64,000 bases of DNA, from the NCBI RefSeq assembly GCF_900055185.1, contig NZ_FIZX01000001.1, forward strand, positions 1,798,001 through 1,862,000, given 5' to 3'. Positions 57,226 to 64,000 of this stretch are shown here, piece after piece. Numbering within the stretch: position 1 is the stretch's first letter; every line of letters starts with the position of its first letter. A model generated the notes under the pieces. The model had not been told where the DNA came from. It saw only the letters and a program-made list of their open reading frames with translations, and made no database searches. The stretch comes from Grimontia celer. Its GTDB lineage: Bacteria > Pseudomonadota > Gammaproteobacteria > Enterobacterales > Vibrionaceae. The position numbers and the translations under genes are program-made.

Positions 57226-57420
57226 CGTGAAATTCCCAAGATTATTAAAAATTTTTCTGCCTTCTCAGAGGCAAAAGGAAATCAATAACGGGATGCTGAA
57301 TACTCGGCTTTATGATTCGTTTTAAGTGCCAATCTTACTGCCAGCATCTCGCTCAAAATGCGTTGGGTTGACCGCTCCGGGTCAGTAGCACGGATTGTGT
57401 GTGAATGGGGAAATGGCGGA

Positions 57421-57440
57421 TATTGTGGTTTACCACAATA
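57421..57440. promoter_or_regulatory. 20-bp palindrome in the rhodanese/sensor kinase promoter region
   Basis: TATTGTGGT-TT-ACCACAATA: 9-bp perfect arms with a 2-bp centre. It lies about 195 bp before the rhodanese ATG and 58 bp before the kinase start, within the 272-bp divergent gap. The FixJ/NarL-type response regulator encoded next to it is the likely binder. Confidence 0.7.
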
Positions 57441-57497
57441 GTGCGAAATATTTGATCTAAAGCAACATTATTTATAGGGTTTTATAAGGTAAAATGC

Positions 57498-59342
57498 GTG
57501 CCACTATCATTCCCGACGTGTGCCACTCACTTGCCCGGTTACCTACAACGTTTAACCCCATTTTTGGGTATTAAAGCGGTTTTCCTTTATATCGTTAGCA
57601 TGTGCTGCCTATGTGTTTGTCCTGCACAAGCCGGCGTCCTTCAACATTATGATGTCGGTGTGTTAGCGCTTCGTGGCGATCAGCATGCTGATCAATCTTG
57701 GCGGCCAACATTGGATTGGCTGGAAGAAACCATTCCGAATACCGAGTTCACCCTTCATACCTACGACTTTGAAGAGTTGGATGAAGCGTTCGAACACAAT
57801 CAGTTGGATTTCCTACTGACCAGTCCGGGACAGGCCACGCGTATTGCGCGGCAATACCCACTAAACTGGCTCGCCACCCAGAAGACCCCATACAGCAGTA
57901 ACCTCACCCACTCCATTGCCTCTGTTGCTGTTGTGCGTAGCGACTCGCCGTATCTTGCCCTTCGTGATATTGAATATGCCCGCGTGGGTGCCGTTTCAGA
58001 AAAAGCGTTTGGCGGCTTTCTGGCGCTCCGCTACGAAATTGAAAAACGCAATGTGTTTGGCAGTAGCTTCTTTAAGCGGGTGAAATTCTATGGTCCACCA
58101 ACAGATAACATTCTGCTGAGCGTGATTGACAACGATTTGGATGTCGCAGTGCTGCCCGCCTGTACGCTGGAAAGCATGATTAAGGAAGGACGCATTGAGC
58201 GGCATAAAGTGCGTGTGCTTGAAGGCAAACGTCCGAATGACTCTATTTGTACGGTGACCACCCCGCTCTATCCGAACTGGACCTTTGCAAAAACCGACCG
58301 CGCTTCAGACAGCATCGGCAAGTTAGTCACCCAATCACTGCTTTCGATGCATGAAAGTGCTTACGCCGCAGAGGCAGCGGGTAATGTCGGCTGGACGCTC
58401 CCGGCAAGCCCGGTCAAAGTCGACCATGTGCTGCATCAGCTCGATATGCATCCCTTACAGCGCACCTGGCAGGAAGGATTTCTGAAATGGCTGGATCGCA
58501 ATCAGGTACTCGCCTTCGCCACCTTCGTCGTTTTCATGCTGATGAACATCTATCACTTCTGGTTGGAATATCGCTTCAAGCGCAGTAAGGACGATCTCAA
58601 GAAAACCCTCTACGAACTCAAAGAGAGAAACGAGCAACTGGAACATGCACAGCGAACCATGATTGTCAGCGAGCTTGGCAGCAGCATTGCGCATGAGATT
58701 AACCAACCGTTGTCGACCATCAAAAACTACTCTGAAGGACTACAACGTCGCATTGCCCAAGGCATGACACCGGATGAACTTACCCCTTTCTTGGGCAAGA
58801 TCCAGCAACAGGTCACCGTCGCGAGCGGCATCATCCAACGCTTGCGCGGCTTGATAAAACAAACACCGACAGACTATGTCACCTGCGATCCGATCTTCTT
58901 TATCAAGGAGTCGATATCGCTGATTGAATACGATTTCCAGGCTCAAAAAATAGCACTAAACCTGATCGTTGAAGGCGAGCCGCTCCAAGGCGAATTCGAT
59001 GTCATTGGTATGCAGCAAGTGATGATCAATCTCCTGAAAAACGCCAAAGATGCCTGCATGGCGAGTCTGGATTACGAAATCTCACCCACCGTCACAATCG
59101 AGCTATTGTACGGCACCCATGAGGTGGTTATCCGGGTTCAGGATAATGGCATCGGCCTTGCGGCAAGCGAGAACGAAGTGAAGAAGCCTTTCTATACCAC
59201 CAAAGAAGATGGTTTGGGCCTTGGTTTGCCTATCTGCCGTGAAGTCGTCGAAGCCCATCGCGGACACTTTATTATTCAGGCTGCACGCCCGGTTGGCTGT
59301 GAAGTCACTGTAGTGCTGCCAATCAAACGAGAACAAGAATAA
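57498..59342 (+). CDS. TtrS-like sensor histidine kinase
   Basis: 614 aa, GTG start at 57498 (AAGG eight nt upstream). Signal peptide (residues 25-46, ending CPAQAG), a periplasmic PhnD/phosphonate-binding-like domain (about 50-310) as in the tetrathionate sensor TtrS, a TM helix (337-357), a coiled coil (360-390), HisKA with phospho-His399 in GSSIAHEINQPLST, and the ATPase domain with VMINLLKNAKDA, VQDNGIGL and GLGLGLPICREVVEAH. TtrS and ThsS of this type sense tetrathionate or thiosulfate. No tetrathionate reductase genes are nearby, so the ligand may differ. One codon from the regulator gene. Confidence 0.9.
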   Translation: MPLSFPTCATHLPGYLQRLTPFLGIKAVFLYIVSMCCLCVCPAQAGVLQHYDVGVLALRGDQHADQSWRPTLDWLEETIPNTEFTLHTYDFEELDEAFEHNQLDFLLTSPGQATRIARQYPLNWLATQKTPYSSNLTHSIASVAVVRSDSPYLALRDIEYARVGAVSEKAFGGFLALRYEIEKRNVFGSSFFKRVKFYGPPTDNILLSVIDNDLDVAVLPACTLESMIKEGRIERHKVRVLEGKRPNDSICTVTTPLYPNWTFAKTDRASDSIGKLVTQSLLSMHESAYAAEAAGNVGWTLPASPVKVDHVLHQLDMHPLQRTWQEGFLKWLDRNQVLAFATFVVFMLMNIYHFWLEYRFKRSKDDLKKTLYELKERNEQLEHAQRTMIVSELGSSIAHEINQPLSTIKNYSEGLQRRIAQGMTPDELTPFLGKIQQQVTVASGIIQRLRGLIKQTPTDYVTCDPIFFIKESISLIEYDFQAQKIALNLIVEGEPLQGEFDVIGMQQVMINLLKNAKDACMASLDYEISPTVTIELLYGTHEVVIRVQDNGIGLAASENEVKKPFYTTKEDGLGLGLPICREVVEAHRGHFIIQAARPVGCEVTVVLPIKREQE

Positions 59343-59948
59343 ATGAACAAAAGCCCGGTATTTATTGTTGATGATGAAGATGCAGTCCGCGAGTCACTGG
59401 TCTTTATGTTGGAAAGCTATGGCTTAGTGCTGAAAGATTTCGCCTCTGGCCCTGCGTTTTTGGAAAGCGTCGATATTTCAGAGCCGGGTTGCATCGTGCT
59501 CGATAGCCGGATGCCAGAAATGCGCGGTCAGGAACTACAGCAGATCCTCAACGATGCACAAAGCCCACTCTCTATCATCTTCCTGACAGGTCACGGCGAT
59601 GTGCCTATGGCTGTTGATGCACTCAAAGATGGCGCGGTCGATTTCTTCCAAAAACCGGTGGACGGTGATCGCTTGGTGACAGCGATTGAAAAAGCACTCG
59701 CCCACTCTTTCCAGCGCGTTGGCCATGTCTGTGTCGAAAAGAAATACAACAGCCTGACTGACCGTGAAAAAGAAGTACTGAGAGAAGTGCTGAAAGGCCA
59801 GACCAACCAGCAGATGTCGAAGACCTTGTGTGTCTCACTGCGCACCATTGAAGTACACCGCGCGAACATGATGAAGAAGTTTGAGGCGAGTAATGTGGCA
59901 GATTTAGTGCTGCGGTTAAGTACCTTGATTCAGCAAGGGAAAATCTAG
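59343..59948 (+). CDS. TtrR-like response regulator (FixJ/NarL type)
   Basis: 201 aa. Receiver domain 1-118 with phospho-Asp54 (CIVLDSRMPEM), acidic pair DDED at 10-13 and Lys in FFQKPVD. LuxR-type HTH about 138-195: LTDREKEVLREVLKGQTNQQMSKTLCVSLRTIEVHRANMMKKF. Start follows the kinase stop directly, so the two are co-translated. It probably binds the palindrome at 57421 and controls the rhodanese-oxidoreductase operon. Confidence 0.9.
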   Translation: MNKSPVFIVDDEDAVRESLVFMLESYGLVLKDFASGPAFLESVDISEPGCIVLDSRMPEMRGQELQQILNDAQSPLSIIFLTGHGDVPMAVDALKDGAVDFFQKPVDGDRLVTAIEKALAHSFQRVGHVCVEKKYNSLTDREKEVLREVLKGQTNQQMSKTLCVSLRTIEVHRANMMKKFEASNVADLVLRLSTLIQQGKI

Positions 59949-59963
59949 TCCAGCACAAAAGGC

Positions 59964-60001
59964 GAAGTGCAGAATCGCGGGGGAATGCGAAACTGCACTT
60001 C
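59964..60001. other. Hairpin between response regulator and PTS genes
   Basis: GAAGTGCAG (59964-59972) pairs with CTGCACTTC (59993-60001). No T-run follows on the plus strand; on the minus strand GCCTTTTG follows. Might weakly end both converging genes. Confidence 0.45.
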
Positions 60002-60041
60002 AGGGGGAACCTATTGGCATTTAAATGCCGTTTGATTCGTT

Positions 60042-61499
60042 TTAATTAGAGAGCGCGACTTTCATCTGCTCGGCGACTTTGTCGACCTTGCCCAATCCGA
60101 CGACCACTTGCAGGCCACCTTTACCGATTGGAATCACACCTGCCGCGCCAAGTTGTTTCAGTTTCTCACTGTCAGCCAGTCCAGAGTCTTTCACTGTCAG
60201 GCGAAGACGGGTGACACAGTTGTCTACTTCCAGAATATTCTCTGCACCACCAATGGCTGCAATGTAGTCGTTAGTCAGTTGGCCAATTTCTTCTTTCGTT
60301 TCTGCTTTCGAAGCACCTTCTCCACGACCCGGCGTTTTCAGGTTGAACTTCAGAATCGCAAAGCGGAAGGTGAAGTAGTACACCGCGAAGAACACCAGAC
60401 CTTGAGCAATCAACATGTACCACTGGGTAGCAAGTGGGTTCTGGCTAGACAGTACGAAGTCTACGAAACCTGCGGAGAAACCAAATCCTGCCATCCATTC
60501 CATACTTGCTGCGATGTAGAGGGAGATACCCGTCAGCACAGCGTGAATGAAGTAAAGTGCCGGTGCCAGGAACATAAAGCTGAACTCAAGTGGCTCTGTG
60601 ATACCGGTGAAGAATGACGCCATGGCTGCTGCAATCATGATAGAGAATGTCGCGCCTTTGTTTTCTGCATCAGCACAGTGGTACATCGCCAAAGCTGCTG
60701 CCGGAAGACCAAACATCATGATTGGGAAGAAGCCCGCTTGATACATGCCGGTTTTACCTGGACTCGCCGTGCCGTCAGCAATAGATTGCGCGCCACCCAG
60801 GAAGTTAGGAATATCGTTAATACCCACTACATCAAACCAGAAAACTGGGTACAGCGCGTGGTGCATGCCGATGGTCAGTGTAAGGCGGTTAAAGAAGCCG
60901 AATAGGCCCGCACCCAGTGCATCCAGCGCCACAAGATGGTTACCGAAAACAACCAGTGCGTTGTAAACCATAGGCCAGACATAAAGCAGCACAAACGCAA
61001 TTGCCATACCTGCAATCGAGGTCAGGATAGGGACCAGACGTTTACCGCTGAAAAACGCGAGTGCTTTTGGCAGTTCAACCGTGTGGTAGCGGTTGTAGAT
61101 CTCCGCTGAGATAATGCCGACCAAAATACCAATGAACTGGTTATTGATCTTACCGAACGCATCTGGCACTTCGCTGGCTGCCACGCCCATCAATTGGCTC
61201 ACTGCGCCAGGAGAAAGGAGCGTCGTAACGACCATAAAACAGATAAAGCCCGCCATGGCTGCCGCACCGTTTTTATCTTTACTTAATCCGAACGCGACAC
61301 CTATCGCGAACAGCACAGCCATGTTGTCGATGATTGCGCCGCCGGATTTGATTAACAGCGCCGCCATGACGCTTTCTGAACCCCAACCCACCGGATCAAT
61401 CCAATACCCGACACCCATTAAAATTGCTGCGGCGGGCAGAGTGGCAACGGGTACCATCAATGCCTTACCGACTTTTTGCATATATCCCAAGATATTCAT
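60042..61499 (-). CDS. PTS IIBC component, glucose/N-acetylglucosamine type
   Basis: 485 aa. The IIC domain (1-380) starts MNILGYMQKVGKALMVPVATLPAAAIL and has about ten TM helices with FFTGITEPLEFSFMF as the sugar-site motif. The IIB domain follows (about 400-485) with phospho-Cys in VDNCVTRLRLTV. No IIA domain, so it would use a separate IIA such as Crr. The N-terminal MNILGY recalls NagE, but the rest also fits PtsG, so I give no symbol. Divergent LysR gene 195 bp away. Confidence 0.88.
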   Translation of the reverse strand: MNILGYMQKVGKALMVPVATLPAAAILMGVGYWIDPVGWGSESVMAALLIKSGGAIIDNMAVLFAIGVAFGLSKDKNGAAAMAGFICFMVVTTLLSPGAVSQLMGVAASEVPDAFGKINNQFIGILVGIISAEIYNRYHTVELPKALAFFSGKRLVPILTSIAGMAIAFVLLYVWPMVYNALVVFGNHLVALDALGAGLFGFFNRLTLTIGMHHALYPVFWFDVVGINDIPNFLGGAQSIADGTASPGKTGMYQAGFFPIMMFGLPAAALAMYHCADAENKGATFSIMIAAAMASFFTGITEPLEFSFMFLAPALYFIHAVLTGISLYIAASMEWMAGFGFSAGFVDFVLSSQNPLATQWYMLIAQGLVFFAVYYFTFRFAILKFNLKTPGRGEGASKAETKEEIGQLTNDYIAAIGGAENILEVDNCVTRLRLTVKDSGLADSEKLKQLGAAGVIPIGKGGLQVVVGLGKVDKVAEQMKVALSN

Positions 61500-61654
61500 C
61501 TAAGCCCCCAAGCTTTATTCAATCAAATTCTTAATCCCCCGCATGGTTGTGATGCTGTTGTTATTAGCTTGTTTTCGCTGCTTCACAACCAGTGCTTTAG
61601 GCCTATTTGACGATTAAGCCCGCTTGCAAACAAACCAATCCGACGCCATCATGA

Positions 61655-61669
61655 ATTAATATTTTTAAT
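61655..61669. promoter_or_regulatory. Possible LysR-type site in the PTS/lysR gap
   Basis: ATTAA-TATTT-TTAAT has the T-N11-A symmetry typical for LysR-family sites and lies 26 bp before the lysR ATG. AT-rich, so chance is a real alternative. Confidence 0.3.
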
Positions 61670-61694
61670 ACATAATAGCGATAGCAGAAAAACA

Positions 61695-62585
61695 ATGGCG
61701 AACCTTCAATCACTGCTTGGCAATCTCCATACCTTCAATGTGGCTGCAAGAACCTTGAGCTTTACCGAAGCGGCAAAACTCCTGCACTTAACGCAAGGTG
61801 CTGTCAGCCATCGCATCAAAGTGTTGGAACAGGAACTGGGGTTTAATTTGTTTGTTCGCGGAACACGAAAGCTGACGCTGACAGATGAAGGGAGAAGGTT
61901 TCAGGGCACACTGGCGAGCTCACTGAACAATATTTTCAGTGAAATTGATGATATCCGGCATACTGAACTGAGCGGTGATTTGACCATTTCGACGTCGCCA
62001 GGCATTGCCTATGAATGGCTTATCCCCAAGTTGCCAGATTTCAAAGCCAAGTACCCCAAATTCAATTTGAAGGTGATGACGCAAGAACTCGAACTGGAAT
62101 TCGAAACAAACAACATTGATGTCGCGCTTTACTACGGGGCATCAGAAAGACCCGATGTTTACCGCATTAAAATGTTTGATGAGCGTTATGTTCCTGTCTG
62201 TACACCCCAATACGCCAAAGAGAACCGACTGTTTGAAGATGGCATGGCTTCGCTTTCCCGTGTGAATTTTCTCTACGCTGCCACATCTACCGTTTGGTCC
62301 CGTTGGGCAAAGCACCACAAAGTGAATATCGACATCGCCAAGCAATGTTGCGTTTTCACACATCAAGACATGGCTGTGTTCAGCGCAAGAAAAGGATTGG
62401 GGGTAGCAATGGGTAGATACCGATTCGTCAAAGACGCACTGGAAAGTGGCGAACTGGTTTCTCCTTATCCCGGAATGGAAACCCACAAAACCCATGATCT
62501 GCTCTGTCCGCTTGGCTCTGAGAAAAGACCCAAAGTGCGAACATTCATTAATTGGGTGATGGGTCAAATTGACCAAACGAACTAA
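61695..62585 (+). CDS. LysR-family regulator (DsdC/GcvA-like)
   Basis: 296 aa. N-terminal HTH: TFNVAARTLSFTEAAKLLHLTQGAVSHRIKVLEQELG; effector domain from about 95, beginning LSGDLTISTSPGIAYEWLIPKLPDF. Sequence style is close to DsdC, but no dsdA/dsdX is nearby. The divergent PTS gene is the likely target. Confidence 0.88.
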   Translation: MANLQSLLGNLHTFNVAARTLSFTEAAKLLHLTQGAVSHRIKVLEQELGFNLFVRGTRKLTLTDEGRRFQGTLASSLNNIFSEIDDIRHTELSGDLTISTSPGIAYEWLIPKLPDFKAKYPKFNLKVMTQELELEFETNNIDVALYYGASERPDVYRIKMFDERYVPVCTPQYAKENRLFEDGMASLSRVNFLYAATSTVWSRWAKHHKVNIDIAKQCCVFTHQDMAVFSARKGLGVAMGRYRFVKDALESGELVSPYPGMETHKTHDLLCPLGSEKRPKVRTFINWVMGQIDQTN

Positions 62586-62629
62586 CAAGAAGCTCATATA
62601 TTAGGGTCTGTTGACCTTTGGAATAAAAT

Positions 62630-62655
62630 CACGATCGAGGACGTCCTCGATCGTG
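62630..62655. repeat. 26-bp perfect palindrome
   Basis: Arms CACGATCGAGGAC and GTCCTCGATCGTG are exact inverse complements with no spacer. It lies 45 bp after the lysR stop and 68 bp before the hydrolase start. No T-run follows on either strand. The sequence just before it, AGGGTCTGTTGACCTTT, recalls insertion-sequence ends, so an IS/MITE remnant is possible. Confidence 0.6.
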
Positions 62656-62723
62656 TTCTAGGACGCACCAACACTAGTCTCAGCACATACTGGCTCCAAC
62701 CTCATGGTTTAAGGAGCCACAAG

Positions 62724-63737
62724 GTGAAACCCATTAATTTACTCGTTATCTTGTTCACGTTCGTCCTAAATTCTGCCTTTGCAGCGAATGTTGGGTTTGA
62801 GCAATTCTCGCTTGAAGATGACGCATCAAGACCACTGAATGTTTCTATCTGGTACCCAACATTTCAAACGTCACCAAAAACCGTGATTGCCGAAAATCCA
62901 GCTTTTGTTGGTACTGAAGTGATCAAAGCAGCAACGCTAGATGCCAGAAAAGCGCCTGTTGTTTTGCTCTCTCATGGCTATCGTGGAAGCTGGCGAAATC
63001 TCAATTGGCTGGCGACGAAGCTTGCTATACGTGGTTACGTGGTGGCCGCGACTGATCACCCCGGTACAACAACTTTTGACCAATCTCCATCTCAAGCCGC
63101 GCAATGGTGGCAAAGACCAAGAGATATTTCCCGCTTGCTGAGCTTTCTGCTGGCTGACTCAAAGTGGAGTCAAGCTTTGGACACGGACAACATTTCTGCT
63201 ATCGGCCACTCTTTGGGGGGATGGACGGTGATGCAGTTGGCAGGCGTTGAAATTGATAGAAACGAATTGAAAAAACAATGCCAGCTCATTTTCAATCCAA
63301 GAACGTGCGGACTGGCAAAGGAGCTGGGGCTTGATAAGGTTCAGCCAAAGGAGCCGGCAACGACTTCGCTCAAAGACACGCGCATCAAACGTGTTGTCAG
63401 TTTGGACTTGGGTTTAGCTCGCGGATTTTCTGTTCCGAGTATGACTGAAATACTAATACCGACACTCATTCTGGCTGCTGGCATCGACATAGGCGATTTG
63501 CCTCAAGCTATGGAGTCAGGCTATTTAGCTGAACATTTACCTTTATCGACAAGACACTACAAGGTGTATGAGCAAGCCACCCATTTCAGTTTCATGCAGC
63601 GATGTAAGGCAGGCGCGACCGACTTGCTGGAACAGGAGTACAAGGGCGATGGCATTATCTGTAAGGATGGATTCGGCACCCAGCGTGAAGCACTGCATGC
63701 CGACATGTTGGCGGATATCCTTTGGTTCCTTGAGTAA
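62724..63737 (+). CDS. Secreted alpha/beta hydrolase
   Basis: 337 aa, GTG start at 62724 with AAGGAG nine nt upstream. Signal peptide ending NSAFAAN. Alpha/beta-hydrolase fold with the nucleophile in GHSLGGWTVMQLAG, oxyanion region LLSHGYRGSWRNLNWLA, and the likely catalytic His in YEQATHFSFMQRC. The PAF-acetylhydrolase/dienelactone-like subgroup acts on esters; no substrate is evident. Two Cys pairs might form disulfides after export. Confidence 0.85.
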   Translation: MKPINLLVILFTFVLNSAFAANVGFEQFSLEDDASRPLNVSIWYPTFQTSPKTVIAENPAFVGTEVIKAATLDARKAPVVLLSHGYRGSWRNLNWLATKLAIRGYVVAATDHPGTTTFDQSPSQAAQWWQRPRDISRLLSFLLADSKWSQALDTDNISAIGHSLGGWTVMQLAGVEIDRNELKKQCQLIFNPRTCGLAKELGLDKVQPKEPATTSLKDTRIKRVVSLDLGLARGFSVPSMTEILIPTLILAAGIDIGDLPQAMESGYLAEHLPLSTRHYKVYEQATHFSFMQRCKAGATDLLEQEYKGDGIICKDGFGTQREALHADMLADILWFLE

Positions 63738-63749
63738 CTCACACGGGAA

Positions 63750-64000
63750 TTAAAGGGTGCCGCTTCGGAATTCGCTGGGCGTTTTTTCGGTGATCCGCAA
63801 AAACTCTCGGTTGAAGTTGGATTTAGTCTGAAAGCCCGCTTCAAGATAGATTTCAGTGATCGCCAAGTCGCTGCTTTTCAGTAGAGACTTGGCGTGCTCA
63901 ATCCGATAGCGGTTGATTGCTCGGGAAATATTCTCACCACGAATCTGATTCACCGATGAAGAGATTTTTCTCCCAGGAATACCCAGTTTCCTCGCCAGCT
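63750..64000 (-). CDS. AraC-family regulator, C-terminal end only
   Basis: Only the last ~83 residues are in the window; the gene begins beyond the right edge. It shows the AraC DNA-binding domain: LARKLGIPGRKISSSVNQ and the second HTH LAITEIYLEAGFQTKSNFNREFLRITEKTPSEFR. Converges on the hydrolase gene with 12 bp between stops. Confidence 0.88.
   Translation of the reverse strand, partial: LARKLGIPGRKISSSVNQIRGENISRAINRYRIEHAKSLLKSSDLAITEIYLEAGFQTKSNFNREFLRITEKTPSEFRSGTL

Noticed and set aside
57498-59948. Calling the pair true ttrS/ttrR
   Set aside because: No ttrBCA tetrathionate reductase genes in the window, and related sensors respond to other ligands such as thiosulfate.

Overview
The window is a piece of a gamma-proteobacterial chromosome, most likely from the Vibrionaceae. 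The reasons are the gene order cydA-cydB-cydX-ybgE / ybgC-tolQ-tolR-tolA-tolB-pal-cpoB next to ruvAB, the ruvC-yebC-aspS and cmoA-cmoB pairs, a DUF3012 lipoprotein, and a hairpin repeat with ATACCAATC ends of a kind I recall from Vibrio/Photobacterium/Shewanella intergenic regions. Base composition looks near 50% G+C. A Grimontia/Enterovibrio-like genus is a guess, not a demonstrated assignment. No tRNA, rRNA, CRISPR array or intact transposase was seen.

Layout. 1-10.7 kb (minus strand) is core: Tol-Pal envelope machine, cytochrome bd-I oxidase with its small subunit cydX (36 aa), and RuvAB. 10.7-17.6 kb separates ruvA from ruvC: a second, short-Q-loop (cyanide-insensitive type) bd oxidase with a 39-aa small subunit, a 52-aa DUF3012 lipoprotein, an MsbA-like ABC exporter, a leucine-rich-repeat lipoprotein and a DoxX-like membrane protein. 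17.8-22.5 kb returns to core genes (ruvC, yebC, aspS, yecE) with a 162-bp MITE-like hairpin between aspS and yecE. 22.5-27.9 kb is a TetR-controlled envelope transport operon (MMPL/RND pump, LolA-like periplasmic protein, outer-membrane barrel protein) with five copies of a TGACG-N3-CGTCA palindrome in front of it. 28-30 kb holds cmoAB (tRNA wobble-uridine modification). 30.2-32.2 kb holds a porin and KdgR, with KdgR-box-like palindromes before the porin. 32.9-36.2 kb is a three-gene set: retropepsin-like protease, inactive transglutaminase fused to 7 TM helices, and an ATP-grasp glutamate-ligase-like protein. Next come a MalY/PatB-type C-S lyase and divergent cytochrome c' / cytochrome b561 genes.

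38.8-47.4 kb is a sugar locus: kdgK-eda (KDG kinase and KDPG aldolase) divergent from a fructose-type PTS resembling the E. coli frw operon (IIC, IIB, AraC regulator; then on the other strand a second IIB and a HPr-EI-IIA fusion). Two unrecognised AT-rich genes sit in its middle. 47.8 kb has a T7-lysozyme-type amidase with a peptidoglycan-binding tail.

48.5-60 kb is the most interesting region. It resembles the poorly understood E. coli ydjXYZ-ynjABCDEF genes: a thiamine-type ABC importer (ynjBCD), a CDP-alcohol phosphatidyltransferase (ynjF), a TVP38 membrane protein, a HdrB-like CCG protein, a GltD-like FAD/Fe-S oxidoreductase and a periplasmic tandem rhodanese. Divergent from it is a TtrS/TtrR-like two-component system (PhnD-type periplasmic sensor), with a near-perfect 20-bp palindrome in the shared promoter region and two strongly folded intercistronic elements. 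I infer a sulfur-compound-sensing, redox and uptake system. The last 4 kb carries a glucose/GlcNAc-type PTS IIBC, a divergent DsdC-like LysR regulator, a secreted alpha/beta hydrolase and the C-terminal end of an AraC-type regulator.
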